A stretch of 64,000 nucleotides of DNA from Paucimonas sp. Lineage in GTDB: Bacteria; Pseudomonadota; Gammaproteobacteria; Pseudomonadales; Pseudomonadaceae. The position numbers and the translations under genes were made by a program. The notes beneath the pieces were generated by a model. It was not told where the DNA came from, searched no databases, and saw nothing but the letters and a program-made list of their open reading frames with translations. Location: positions 1-64,000 of the forward strand of contig JAIRVG010000093.1 of NCBI GenBank assembly GCA_031253995.1, in the 5' to 3' direction. Positions 9,216-18,499 of this stretch are shown here, in pieces. Numbering within the stretch: position 1 is the stretch's first letter; the number at the start of each line of letters is the position of its first letter.

Positions 9216-10429
9216 TCTTCGGCGCCATCAAGCCCTATCCATCGCCGCTCATCAGCGGCCGAGGCATCGACCTGGACTTCCCGTTCCTGGTCGGCTGCCT
9301 GGCCCTGCTCGGCCTGGGCCTGGTGATGATCACCTCCGCGTCCTCGGAAGTGGCCGCGGCACAGTCGGGCAACCCGCTGTACCACATGATCCGCCACCTG
9401 ATCTACGTGGCCATCGGCGTCGGTGCGTGCATCGTCACCATGATGGTGCCGATCGCCACCTGGCAGCGCATGGGCTTCCTCATGCTGATCGGTGCCTTCG
9501 GCCTGCTGGTGGCGGTGCTGATTCCCGGGATCGGTCGTGAAGTGAACGGTTCGATGCGCTGGATCGGCTTCAGCTTCTTCAACGTGCAGCCCTCGGAAAT
9601 CGCCAAGGTCTTCGTCGTGGTCTACCTCGCCGGCTACCTAGTGCGCCGCCAGCAGGAAGTGCGCGAGAGCTGGATGGGCTTCTTCAAGCCGTTCATCGTG
9701 CTCCTGCCCATGGCCGGCCTGCTGCTGATGGAGCCGGACTTCGGTGCCACCGTGGTGATGATGGGCTCTGCCGCGGCGATGCTGTTCCTCGGCGGGGTGG
9801 GGCTGTTCCGCTTCGGCTTGATGGTGGTGCTGGCGGTGGGCGCGGTGTTCGTCCTGGTCCAGGCCCAGCCGTACCGGATGGCGCGTCTGATCACCTTCAC
9901 CGACCCCTGGTCCGACCAGTTCGGCTCCGGCTACCAGCTGACCCAGGCGCTGATCGCCTTCGGTCGTGGCGAATGGTTCGGCGTCGGCCTGGGCAACAGC
10001 GTGCAGAAGCAGTTCTACCTGCCGGAGGCACACACCGACTTCGTGTTCTCGGTGCTCGCCGAGGAACTGGGCATGGTCGGTTCGCTGCTGACCGTGGCGC
10101 TGTTCGTCTTCGTCACCGTGCGCGCCCTGTACATCGGCCTGTGGGCAGAGAAGGCCAAGCAGTTCTTCGCCGCCTACGTGGCGTTCGGCCTGGCGTTCCT
10201 GTGGATCGGCCAGTTCCTCATCAACATCGGGGTGAACGTCGGCCTGCTGCCGACCAAGGGCCTGACCCTGCCATTCCTCAGCTACGGCGGGAGCTCCCTG
10301 GTGATCTGCTGTGCCTGCGTCGGGTTGCTGTTGCGCATCGAATGGGAGAGCCGCACGCACCTGGGCAGCGAAGAACACGAATTCGACGAAAACGATTTTG
10401 CCGAGGAGCCGAATCATCATGGCCGCTGA
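9212..10429 (+). CDS. ftsW: Septal peptidoglycan glycosyltransferase FtsW
   Basis: FtsW is a SEDS-family glycosyltransferase that polymerises lipid II at the septum together with FtsI. The product has 405 residues and about ten transmembrane helices. The SEDS hallmark segments GREVNGSMRWIGF, QPSEIAK and GLTLPFLSYGGSS are present. I use the ATG at 9212 because it overlaps the murD stop in the usual ATGA form; a longer frame would run into murD. The acidic C-terminal tail overlaps the first 11 bases of murG. Confidence 0.98.
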   Translation: MIFGAIKPYPSPLISGRGIDLDFPFLVGCLALLGLGLVMITSASSEVAAAQSGNPLYHMIRHLIYVAIGVGACIVTMMVPIATWQRMGFLMLIGAFGLLVAVLIPGIGREVNGSMRWIGFSFFNVQPSEIAKVFVVVYLAGYLVRRQQEVRESWMGFFKPFIVLLPMAGLLLMEPDFGATVVMMGSAAAMLFLGGVGLFRFGLMVVLAVGAVFVLVQAQPYRMARLITFTDPWSDQFGSGYQLTQALIAFGRGEWFGVGLGNSVQKQFYLPEAHTDFVFSVLAEELGMVGSLLTVALFVFVTVRALYIGLWAEKAKQFFAAYVAFGLAFLWIGQFLINIGVNVGLLPTKGLTLPFLSYGGSSLVICCACVGLLLRIEWESRTHLGSEEHEFDENDFAEEPNHHGR

Positions 10430-11498
10430 CGGCAAGAATGTATTGATCATGGCCGGCGGTACCGGCGGCCATGTGTTCCCGGCGCTGGCTTGCGCGCGGG
10501 AGTTCCAGGCGCGCGGCTTCACCGTGCACTGGCTGGGTACGCCCCGCGGGATCGAGAACGAACTGGTGCCGCAGGCCGGCCTGCAACTGCACCTGATCAA
10601 CGTTACCGGCCTGCGCGGCAAGAGCAAGCTGTCGTTGCTCAAGGCGCCGTTCACCCTGGTCAAGGCCGTGCTGCAGGCGCGCCGGATCATTCGCCAGTTG
10701 AACCCGGTCTGCGTGATCGGCTTTGGCGGCTACGTGACCGGTCCTGGCGGCGTGGCGGCGAAACTGGCCGGCGTGCCGGTGGTGATCCACGAGCAGAACG
10801 CCCGTGCCGGCACCGCCAACCGCATGCTGGTGCCACTGGCCGGACGGGTCTGCGAAGCCTTCCCGGACACCTTCGACGCCAGCGCCAAGCGTCGCACCAC
10901 CGGCAACCCGGTGCGTGCCGAGCTGTTCCTGGAACCAGTGCGCGAAGCCCTGGGCGGCCGCCGTGCGCGCCTGCTGGTGCTGGGCGGAAGCCTCGGCGCC
11001 GAGCCGCTGAACAAGCTGTTGCCCCAGGCCCTGGCCCTGGTGCCGGAAAACATCCGGCCCGAGGTGTTCCACCAGGCCGGCAGGAATCACGACCAGATTA
11101 CCGCCGAGCGCTATCGCGAGGCGGGGGTCGAGGCTCAGGTAGAGCCGTTCATCAAGGACATGGCCAAGGCCTATGGCTGGGCCGACCTGGTGGTGTGCCG
11201 TGCCGGCGCGCTGACCGTCAGCGAGCTGGCCGCCGCCGGCCTGCCATCGCTGCTGGTGCCGCTGCCCCACGCGATCGACGACCACCAGACCCACAACGCC
11301 CATTATCTGGCACGTGAAGGCGCCGCCTTCCTGATGCCACAAGCGACAACTGGCGCAGCGCAGCTCGCTGAACGCCTGAACGAGGTGCTGATGCAACCGG
11401 AAAAACTCGACACCATGGCGACCACCGCGCGTCGCCTGGCCAAACCCGCCGCTACCCGCACCGTGGTCGATATCTGCCTGGAGGTGGCCCATGGTTGA
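10419..11498 (+). CDS. murG: UDP-N-acetylglucosamine--undecaprenyl-P-P-MurNAc-pentapeptide GlcNAc transferase
   Basis: MurG converts lipid I to lipid II on the cytoplasmic face of the inner membrane. The product has 359 residues, a GT-B fold member of GT28. The N-terminal glycine-rich loop MAGGTGGHVFPALA, GFGGYVTGPGGVAA and the C-terminal LPHAIDDHQTHNA segment are typical. The start ATG at 10419 is chosen by the family N-terminus and lies inside the end of ftsW. The end overlaps murC by eight bases. Confidence 0.98.
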   Translation: MAADGKNVLIMAGGTGGHVFPALACAREFQARGFTVHWLGTPRGIENELVPQAGLQLHLINVTGLRGKSKLSLLKAPFTLVKAVLQARRIIRQLNPVCVIGFGGYVTGPGGVAAKLAGVPVVIHEQNARAGTANRMLVPLAGRVCEAFPDTFDASAKRRTTGNPVRAELFLEPVREALGGRRARLLVLGGSLGAEPLNKLLPQALALVPENIRPEVFHQAGRNHDQITAERYREAGVEAQVEPFIKDMAKAYGWADLVVCRAGALTVSELAAAGLPSLLVPLPHAIDDHQTHNAHYLAREGAAFLMPQATTGAAQLAERLNEVLMQPEKLDTMATTARRLAKPAATRTVVDICLEVAHG

Positions 11499-12945
11499 GA
11501 ACCAGAAAGCCATGCCCCAACCGGAAATGCGCCGTATCCGCCGCATCCACTTCGTCGGTATCGGCGGCGTCGGCATGTGCGGTATCGCCGAGGTCCTGCT
11601 GAACCTGGGCTACCAGGTCTCCGGTTCCGACCTCAAGGCCTCGGCGGTGACCGAGCGCCTGGAATCCTTCGGTGCGCAGATCTTCATCGGCCACCGCGCC
11701 GAGAACGCCGCCAGCGCCGACGTGCTGGTGGTGTCCAGCGCCATCAACACCGCCAACCCGGAAGTCGCCACCGCCCTGGAACGCCGTATCCCGGTGGTGC
11801 CGCGCGCCGAGATGCTCGCCGAGCTGATGCGCTACCGCCACGGCATCGCCGTCGCCGGTACCCACGGCAAGACCACCACCACCAGCCTGCTGGCCTCGGT
11901 ATTCGCCGCCGGCGGCCTGGACCCGACCTTCGTCATCGGTGGCCGCCTGAACGCCGCGGGCACCAATGCCCAGCTCGGCACCAGCCGCTACCTGATCGCC
12001 GAAGCCGATGAAAGCGACGCCAGCTTCCTGCACCTGCAGCCGCTGGTGGCCGTGGTCACCAACATCGACGCCGACCACATGGCGACCTACGAAGGCGACT
12101 TCAACAAGCTGAAGAAGACCTTCGTCGAATTCCTCCACAACCTGCCGTTCTACGGGCTGGCCGTGGTCTGCCTGGACGACCCGGTGGTTCGCGAGATCCT
12201 GCCGCTGGTCAAGCGTCCGGTGACCACCTATGGCTTCAGCGAGGAAGCCGACGTGCGCGCGATCAACGTGCGCCAGTCGGGCATGCAGACCCACTTCACC
12301 GTGCTGCGCCGCGACCGCGCGCCGCTGGACGTGTCGGTCAACATGCCAGGCAACCACAACGTGCTGAACGCCCTGGCGACCATCGCCATCGCCACCGACG
12401 AAGGCATCAGCGATGAAGCCATCGTCCAGGGCCTGTCCGGCTTCCAGGGCGTCGGCCGACGCTTCCAGGTCTACGGCGAACTGCCGGTGGAAGGCGGCAA
12501 CGTGATGCTGGTGGACGACTACGGCCACCACCCGACCGAAGTCGCCGCAGTGATCAAGGCCGTGCGCGGTGGCTGGCCGGAGCGCCGCCTGGTGATGGTC
12601 TACCAGCCGCACCGCTACAGCCGCACCCGCGATCTGTACGACGATTTCGTCCAGGTCCTGGCCGATGCCAACGTGCTGCTGCTGATGGAAGTCTATCCGG
12701 CCGGCGAAGAGCCGATCCCGGGCGCCGACAGCCGCCAGTTGTGCCACAGCATCCGCCAGCGCGGCCAGCTCGACCCGATCTACATCGAGCGCGGCATCGA
12801 ACTGGCGCCGCTGGTCAAGCCGCTGTTGCGCGCCGGCGACATCCTGCTGTGCCAGGGCGCGGGTGATATCGGTGGCCTCGCGCCACAATTGTTGAAGAGT
12901 CCGTTGTTCGCTGGTGCGGTTGCCAGTCAGGGGAAATCGAAATGA
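11491..12945 (+). CDS. murC: UDP-N-acetylmuramate--L-alanine ligase
   Basis: MurC makes the first peptide-forming step, adding L-alanine to UDP-MurNAc. The product has 484 residues. The UDP-binding domain has FVGIGGVGMCGIAE, the ATP loop is AGTHGKTTTTS near residue 128, and LVDDYGHHPTEVAA is the family signature in the central domain. It overlaps murG upstream and ddlB downstream (ATGA). Confidence 0.98.
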   Translation: MVENQKAMPQPEMRRIRRIHFVGIGGVGMCGIAEVLLNLGYQVSGSDLKASAVTERLESFGAQIFIGHRAENAASADVLVVSSAINTANPEVATALERRIPVVPRAEMLAELMRYRHGIAVAGTHGKTTTTSLLASVFAAGGLDPTFVIGGRLNAAGTNAQLGTSRYLIAEADESDASFLHLQPLVAVVTNIDADHMATYEGDFNKLKKTFVEFLHNLPFYGLAVVCLDDPVVREILPLVKRPVTTYGFSEEADVRAINVRQSGMQTHFTVLRRDRAPLDVSVNMPGNHNVLNALATIAIATDEGISDEAIVQGLSGFQGVGRRFQVYGELPVEGGNVMLVDDYGHHPTEVAAVIKAVRGGWPERRLVMVYQPHRYSRTRDLYDDFVQVLADANVLLLMEVYPAGEEPIPGADSRQLCHSIRQRGQLDPIYIERGIELAPLVKPLLRAGDILLCQGAGDIGGLAPQLLKSPLFAGAVASQGKSK

Positions 12946-13901
12946 CTGCCGAAGCCTACGCCAAGCTGCACTCCACCATCGCGCCGAAGGACTTCGGCCG
13001 CGTCGCCGTGCTCTACGGTGGCAAGAGCGCCGAGCGCGAGGTGTCGCTGAAGTCCGGCGCCGCGGTGATCGAGGCGCTGACCAGCGCCGGTGTCGACGTG
13101 GTGGCCATCGACGTCGGTGACGACCTGCTCGATCGCCTGCAGCGCGAGAAGATCGACCGTGCCTTCATCATCCTCCACGGCCGTGGCGGCGAAGACGGCA
13201 GCATGCAGGGCCTGCTGGAGTGCCTGGGCATTCCCTACACCGGCAGCGGCATCCTCGCGTCCGCCCTGGCCATGGACAAGCTGCGCACCAAGCAGGTGTG
13301 GCACAGCCTGGGCATTTCCACCCCGCTGCACGCGGTGCTGGCCAGCGAGGCCGACTGTATTTCCGCGGGCGCGGAACTGGGCTTCCCTTTGATCGTCAAA
13401 CCGGCCCATGAGGGTTCAAGTATCGGTATGGCGAAAGTGACCAGTGTCGAGGAATTGATCGCGGCCTGGAAAGACGCCGCGCAGTACGATTCGCAAGTCC
13501 TGGTCGAGCAGTGGATCAAGGGTCCGGAGTTCACCGTCGCGGTGCTGCGCGACCAGGTCCTGCCGCCAATTGCCCTGGGCACCCCGCACTCCTTCTACGA
13601 CTACGACGCCAAGTACCTGGCGTCCGATACCCAGTACCGCATCCCGTGTGGCCTCGACGCCGCCAAGGAACAGGAACTGATCGACCTCACCGCCCGTGCC
13701 TGCGACGCCATCGGCATCGCCGGCTGGGGCCGTGTGGACGTGATGCAGGACGAGCAGGGCCGTTTCTGGCTGCTCGAAGTCAACACCGCTCCAGGCATGA
13801 CCGACCATAGCCTGGTGCCCATGGCGGCACGTGCGGCCGGCCTCGATTTCCAGCAGTTGGTGCTGGCGATCCTGGCGGCCAGTGTCGAGGCGCGAGGTTA
13901 A
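12942..13901 (+). CDS. ddlB: D-alanine--D-alanine ligase B
   Basis: DdlB makes the D-Ala-D-Ala dipeptide used by MurF. The product has 319 residues with an ATP-grasp fold. Motifs include VLYGGKSAEREVSLKSG at the N-terminus, GRGGEDGSMQG, KPAHEGSSIGM, and LEVNTAPGMTDHSL near the C-terminus for Mg and ATP binding. The start overlaps murC by four bases. ftsQ begins four bases after the stop. Confidence 0.98.
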   Translation: MTAEAYAKLHSTIAPKDFGRVAVLYGGKSAEREVSLKSGAAVIEALTSAGVDVVAIDVGDDLLDRLQREKIDRAFIILHGRGGEDGSMQGLLECLGIPYTGSGILASALAMDKLRTKQVWHSLGISTPLHAVLASEADCISAGAELGFPLIVKPAHEGSSIGMAKVTSVEELIAAWKDAAQYDSQVLVEQWIKGPEFTVAVLRDQVLPPIALGTPHSFYDYDAKYLASDTQYRIPCGLDAAKEQELIDLTARACDAIGIAGWGRVDVMQDEQGRFWLLEVNTAPGMTDHSLVPMAARAAGLDFQQLVLAILAASVEARG

Positions 13902-13905
13902 GCCC

Positions 13906-14775
13906 ATGCAAGGCGCGATGTTACGTCATCAGCAACCCGCCCCCGGCCGTAACAAGCCGGTGCCGCGTGGTGCCAGCCGGATGGTGGCCAAGGAGCCACT
14001 GGCGGCGCGCCTGCCCAAGCCTAGCTTCAGCATCTTCAAGCGACTGTTGTGGCCGGTCCTGCTGGTCGCCGCCGGCTTCGGTGCCTACGAGGGCGCGCAG
14101 CGCCTGATGCCGTACGCCGACCGGCCGATCACCAAGATCGCCGTGCAGGGCGACCTCAGCTACATCAGCCAGCAGGCGGTGCAGCAGCGTATCGCGCCCT
14201 ATGTGGCGGCGAGCTTCTTCACCGTCGACCTGGCGAGCATGCGTACGGAACTGGAGCAGATGCCCTGGATCGCCCATGCCGAGGTCCGTCGGGTGTGGCC
14301 GGACGAGGTGGTGATCCGCCTGGAAGAACAGTTGCCAGTGGCGCGCTGGGGCGAGGATGCCTTGCTCAACAACCAGGGCCAGGCCTTCACCCCGCGCGAA
14401 CTGGCCAACTACGAGCACCTGCCGCAGCTGTTCGGGCCGCAGCGGGCTCAGCAACAAGTGATGCAGCAATATCAGGTACTGAACCAGATGCTGCGCCCCC
14501 TGGGCTTCTCGATCGCCCGCCTGGAACTGCGCGAGCGTGGCAGCTGGTTCCTGACCACCGGCGCCGGCAGTGCCGGTCCCGGGATCGAGCTGCTGCTGGG
14601 GCGCGACCACCTGGTGGAAAAAATGCGCCGCTTCATTGCCATCTACAACAAGACGCTCAAAGAACAGATCACGAACATCGCCCGCATCGATCTGCGTTAC
14701 GCCAACGGTCTTGCCGTTGGCTGGCGGGAACCGATTGCACAGCCCGCGGCCCAACCCGCCGTGGCGAAGAATTAG
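13906..14775 (+). CDS. ftsQ: Cell division protein FtsQ
   Basis: FtsQ is a bitopic divisome scaffold that recruits FtsB and FtsL. The product has 289 residues: a basic cytoplasmic tail, a transmembrane helix at about residues 45-62, then the POTRA domain starting near residue 70 (ITKIAVQGDLSYISQQ) and the beta domain. The start is ATG at 13906; an ATG at 13918 is also possible and would drop four residues. Confidence 0.96.
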   Translation: MQGAMLRHQQPAPGRNKPVPRGASRMVAKEPLAARLPKPSFSIFKRLLWPVLLVAAGFGAYEGAQRLMPYADRPITKIAVQGDLSYISQQAVQQRIAPYVAASFFTVDLASMRTELEQMPWIAHAEVRRVWPDEVVIRLEEQLPVARWGEDALLNNQGQAFTPRELANYEHLPQLFGPQRAQQQVMQQYQVLNQMLRPLGFSIARLELRERGSWFLTTGAGSAGPGIELLLGRDHLVEKMRRFIAIYNKTLKEQITNIARIDLRYANGLAVGWREPIAQPAAQPAVAKN

Positions 14776-14790
14776 AGAGAGGCAGGACCC

Positions 14791-16044
14791 ATGGCAAATG
14801 CGCATAGCGGCAAAATGATCGTCGGGCTGGATATCGGCACGTCCAAGGTGGTGGCACTGGTCGGCGAAGTCGCCGCCGACGGCACCCTGGAAATCGTCGG
14901 TATCGGTACCCATCCATCGCGCGGGTTGAAGAAAGGCGTGGTGGTCAATATCGAGTCCACCGTGCAGTCGATCCAGCGCGCCGTCGAGGAAGCCCAGCTG
15001 ATGGCCGGCTGCCGGATCCACTCGGCGTTCGTCGGCGTGGCCGGCAACCACATCCGCAGCCTGAACTCCCACGGCATCGTCGCCATCCGCGACCGCGAAG
15101 TCAGCGCCGCCGACCTTGAACGGGTGCTGGATGCCGCCCAGGCCGTGGCCATCCCGGCCGACCAGCGGGTGCTGCACACCCTGCCGCAGGACTACGTGAT
15201 CGACAACCAGGAAGGCGTGCGCGAGCCCCTGGGCATGTCGGGCGTACGCCTGGAAGCCAAGGTCCACGTGGTGACCTGTGCCGTCAACGCTGCGCAGAAC
15301 ATCGAGAAGTGCGTGCGCCGCTGCGGCCTGGAAATCGACGACATCATCCTCGAACAGCTGGCCTCGGCCTATTCGGTCCTGACCGACGATGAGAAAGAGC
15401 TGGGCGTGTGCCTGGTGGACATCGGTGGCGGCACCACCGACATCGCCATCTTCACCGAAGGCGCGATCCGCCACACCGCGGTGATCCCGATCGCCGGCGA
15501 CCAGGTGACCAACGACATCGCCATGGCCCTGCGTACCCCGACCCAGTACGCCGAGGAAATCAAGATCCGCTACGCCTGCGCCCTGGCCAAGCTGGCCGGT
15601 GCCGGCGAAACCATCAAGGTGCCGAGCGTCGGCGACCGTCCGCCGCGCGAGCTGTCGCGCCAGGCCCTGGCCGAAGTGGTCGAGCCGCGCTACGACGAGC
15701 TGTTCACCCTGATCCAGGCGGAGCTGCGTCGCAGCGGCTACGAGGACCTGGTGCCGGCCGGCATCGTCCTCACCGGCGGTACCTCGAAGATGGAAGGCGC
15801 GGTGGAACTGGCCGAGGAAATCTTCCACATGCCGGTACGCCTCGGCGTGCCGCATAGCGTGCGCGGCCTGAGCGACGTGGTGCGCAACCCGATTTATTCC
15901 ACTGGCGTGGGCCTGCTGACCTACGGCCTGCAGAAGCAGTCCGACGGTGTGCCCGTGCCAGGTATTCGAAACGACAGCTATGGCGATGAACCAAAGGCTC
16001 CTGTGCTTGAGCGTTTCAAGCGTTGGGTCCAGGGCAACTTTTAA
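14791..16044 (+). CDS. ftsA: Cell division protein FtsA
   Basis: FtsA is an actin-fold ATPase that tethers FtsZ filaments to the membrane and recruits later divisome proteins. The product has 417 residues. The phosphate loop VGLDIGTSKVVALVGE lies at the N-terminus, and VDIGGGTTDIAIF and GIVLTGGTSKMEG are the other nucleotide motifs. The last residues, LERFKRWVQGNF, form the amphipathic membrane-targeting helix. A ribosome site AGAGAGGCAGG precedes the ATG. Confidence 0.98.
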   Translation: MANAHSGKMIVGLDIGTSKVVALVGEVAADGTLEIVGIGTHPSRGLKKGVVVNIESTVQSIQRAVEEAQLMAGCRIHSAFVGVAGNHIRSLNSHGIVAIRDREVSAADLERVLDAAQAVAIPADQRVLHTLPQDYVIDNQEGVREPLGMSGVRLEAKVHVVTCAVNAAQNIEKCVRRCGLEIDDIILEQLASAYSVLTDDEKELGVCLVDIGGGTTDIAIFTEGAIRHTAVIPIAGDQVTNDIAMALRTPTQYAEEIKIRYACALAKLAGAGETIKVPSVGDRPPRELSRQALAEVVEPRYDELFTLIQAELRRSGYEDLVPAGIVLTGGTSKMEGAVELAEEIFHMPVRLGVPHSVRGLSDVVRNPIYSTGVGLLTYGLQKQSDGVPVPGIRNDSYGDEPKAPVLERFKRWVQGNF

Positions 16045-16099
16045 GTTTCAAAGCAGTAGTGGTAGGCGCAAAAACTAGAGAAATGAAAGGAGAGGGAAA

Positions 16100-17296
16100 A
16101 TGTTCGAGCTCGTAGACAACGTCCCGCAAAGTCCGGTCATCAAGGTGATCGGCGTCGGTGGCGGCGGTGGCAACGCCGTCAACCACATGGTCAAGAGCAG
16201 CATTGAAGGCGTCGAGTTCATCTGCGCCAACACCGATGCTCAGGCCCTGAAAAACATCGGTGCGCGCACCATCCTGCAACTGGGTACCGGCGTGACCAAG
16301 GGCCTGGGCGCGGGCGCCAATCCGGAAATCGGCCGCCAGGCCGCGCTGGAAGACCGCGAGCGTATCGCCGAGGTGCTGCAGGGCACCAACATGGTCTTCA
16401 TCACCACCGGCATGGGTGGTGGTACCGGTACCGGTGCCGCGCCGATCATCGCCGAAGTGGCCAAGGAACTGGGCATCCTCACCGTTGCGGTGGTGACCCG
16501 TCCGTTCCCGTTCGAAGGCCGCAAGCGCATGCAGATCGCCGACGAAGGCATCCGCGCGCTGGCTGACAGCGTCGACTCGCTGATCACCATCCCGAACGAG
16601 AAGCTGCTGACCATCCTGGGCAAGGACGCGAGCCTGCTGTCGGCCTTCGCCAAGGCGGACGACGTGCTGGCCGGTGCCGTTCGCGGTATCTCCGACATCA
16701 TCAAGCGTCCGGGCATGATCAACGTCGACTTCGCCGACGTGCGCACCGTGATGAGCGAGATGGGCATGGCGATGATGGGCACTGGCTGCGCCAGCGGTCC
16801 GAACCGTGCGCGCGAAGCGACCGAGGCGGCAATCCGCAACCCGCTGCTCGAAGACGTCAACCTGCAGGGCGCCCGCGGCATCCTGGTCAACATCACCGCA
16901 GGTCCGGACCTGTCGCTGGGTGAATACTCCGACGTGGGTAGCATCATCGAGGCGTTCGCTTCCGACCACGCGATGGTCAAGGTCGGTACCGTGATCGATC
17001 CCGACATGCGCGACGAGCTGCACGTCACCGTGGTCGCCACCGGTCTGGGTGCCAAGATCGAGAAACCGGTCAAGGTCATCGACAACACCCTGCAGGCTGC
17101 GGCCGCGCAAGTGTCGACCCCGGCTCCGGCGCCTGTGCGCAACGAGCAACCGGCCGTCAACTACCGTGACCTGGAGCGTCCGACCGTGATGCGCAACCAG
17201 ACCCACGCCGGTGCGGCAGCGGCTGCCAAGCTCAACCCGCAGGACGATCTGGATTACCTGGACATCCCGGCTTTCCTGCGTCGTCAGGCCGATTGA
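16100..17296 (+). CDS. ftsZ: Cell division protein FtsZ
   Basis: FtsZ is the tubulin-like GTPase that forms the Z ring. The product has 398 residues. The GTP signature TGMGGGTGTGAAP is near residues 104-116, and the N-terminal GVGGGGGNAVNHM loop is intact. After a flexible linker rich in Ala and Pro, the conserved C-terminal peptide DYLDIPAFLRRQ, which binds FtsA and other partners, ends the protein. A strong ribosome site (AAAGGAGAGGG) lies in the 55-base gap after ftsA. Confidence 0.99.
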   Translation: MFELVDNVPQSPVIKVIGVGGGGGNAVNHMVKSSIEGVEFICANTDAQALKNIGARTILQLGTGVTKGLGAGANPEIGRQAALEDRERIAEVLQGTNMVFITTGMGGGTGTGAAPIIAEVAKELGILTVAVVTRPFPFEGRKRMQIADEGIRALADSVDSLITIPNEKLLTILGKDASLLSAFAKADDVLAGAVRGISDIIKRPGMINVDFADVRTVMSEMGMAMMGTGCASGPNRAREATEAAIRNPLLEDVNLQGARGILVNITAGPDLSLGEYSDVGSIIEAFASDHAMVKVGTVIDPDMRDELHVTVVATGLGAKIEKPVKVIDNTLQAAAAQVSTPAPAPVRNEQPAVNYRDLERPTVMRNQTHAGAAAAAKLNPQDDLDYLDIPAFLRRQAD

Positions 17297-17329
17297 TGGA
17301 ATTTATCAGGGGTATTAGGGTGATTGGTG

Positions 17330-17356
17330 TTCAGCAAAGGCGGGGTCTGTTATCAT
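17330..17356 (+). promoter_or_regulatory. Possible extended -10 promoter for lpxC
   Basis: In the 112-base gap between ftsZ and lpxC the sequence TGTTATCAT (17348-17356) matches an extended -10 element (TGn + TATCAT). Only a poor -35 (TTCAGC, 17330-17335, 15-base spacer) is present. This would let lpxC be transcribed apart from the dcw operon. The prediction rests on consensus match only. Confidence 0.4.
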
Positions 17357-17408
17357 CCCCAGCCTTTGTTGATACCAGTTCGCAATCTGTGCTGAAGCGG
17401 CCAATGCC

Positions 17409-18320
17409 ATGATTAAACAACGCACCCTGAAAAATATCATCCGTGCCACAGGTGTCGGTCTGCACTCCGGGGAAAAGGTTTACCTGACCCTGAAACCCGC
17501 GCCTGTGGATACCGGCATCGTATTTTGCCGAGCCGACCTCGATCCCGTGGTGCATATCCCTGCCCGTGCGGAAAACGTCGGCGAGACCACCATGTCGACC
17601 ACGCTGGTCAACGGCGATACCAAGGTAGACACGGTAGAGCACCTGCTCTCGGCCATGGCTGGCCTGGGCATCGATAACGCCTACGTCGAGCTCTCCGCCT
17701 CCGAAGTGCCGATCATGGACGGCAGCGCGGGCCCCTTCGTATTCCTGATTCAATCCGCCGGCCTGGAAGAACAGGACGCGCCGAAGAAATTCATCCGCAT
17801 CCTGCGTGAAGTGACTGTGGAAGACGGCGACAAGCGCGCCACTTTCCTGCCCTTCGACGGGTTCAAGGTGAGTTTCGAGATCGATTTCGACCACCCGGTG
17901 TTCCGCAACCGCACCCAGAGCGCCAGCGTCGACTTTTCCAGCACCTCGTTCGTGAAGGAAGTCAGTCGCGCCCGCACCTTCGGGTTCATGAGCGACATCG
18001 AGTACCTGCGCAAGCACAACCTCGCCCTCGGCGGCAGCGTGGAAAACGCTATCGTGGTGGACAAGGACGGTGTACTGAACGAAGACGGTCTTCGCTATGA
18101 AGACGAGTTCGTCAAGCACAAGATCCTCGACGCCATCGGTGACCTCTACCTGCTGGGCAACAGCCTGATCGGCGAATTCCGTGGCTTCAAGTCGGGTCAC
18201 GCGCTGAACAACCAGCTGCTGCGCAAGCTGATCGAGGAGAAGGACGCCTGGGAAGTGGTGACCTTCGAAGATGCGAGCACTGCACCGATCTCCTATATGC
18301 GTCCGGTTGCCGCTGTATAA
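17409..18320 (+). CDS. lpxC: UDP-3-O-acyl-N-acetylglucosamine deacetylase LpxC
   Basis: LpxC is the zinc-dependent deacetylase that commits substrate to lipid A synthesis. The product has 303 residues, the normal length. Zinc and catalytic motifs are visible: VEHLLSAMAGLGID near residue 77, HKILDAIGDLYLLG near residue 237, and FKSGHALNNQLL near residue 260. It closes the dcw cluster and is followed by a strong terminator. No anti-FtsH extension is obvious at the C-terminus. Confidence 0.98.
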   Translation: MIKQRTLKNIIRATGVGLHSGEKVYLTLKPAPVDTGIVFCRADLDPVVHIPARAENVGETTMSTTLVNGDTKVDTVEHLLSAMAGLGIDNAYVELSASEVPIMDGSAGPFVFLIQSAGLEEQDAPKKFIRILREVTVEDGDKRATFLPFDGFKVSFEIDFDHPVFRNRTQSASVDFSSTSFVKEVSRARTFGFMSDIEYLRKHNLALGGSVENAIVVDKDGVLNEDGLRYEDEFVKHKILDAIGDLYLLGNSLIGEFRGFKSGHALNNQLLRKLIEEKDAWEVVTFEDASTAPISYMRPVAAV

Positions 18321-18343
18321 GCTCGAATCCTCTCTCTAGTTTG

Positions 18344-18370
18344 AAAGGCCACCTTCGGGTGGCCTTTTTT
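18344..18370 (+). terminator. Rho-independent terminator after lpxC
   Basis: A ten-base stem AAAGGCCACC / GGTGGCCTTT (18344-18353, 18358-18367) with a TTCG loop is followed by a T run to 18370. It ends the dcw-lpxC transcription unit. Confidence 0.93.
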
Positions 18371-18393
18371 ATTTCTCTCAAGAGCAGTGGAGA

Positions 18394-18488
18394 ACCCTGT
18401 GGGAGCTGGCTTGCCAGCGATAGGGCCCGGCCTGGCAACATCATTGCTCAAGCCGGCCTCATCGCTGGCAAGCCAGCTCCCACAGGGT
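18394..18488. repeat. REP pair: 28-base perfect inverted repeat
   Basis: The arms 18394-18421 and 18461-18488 are exact reverse complements over 28 bases, with a 39-base spacer. Each arm holds the GTGGGAGCTGGCTTGCCAGC core, itself a short palindrome (GCTGGCTTGCCAGC), typical of Pseudomonas REP elements. It lies between the convergent genes lpxC and dciA. Confidence 0.9.
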
Positions 18489-18499
18489 CCGCGTGGCTT

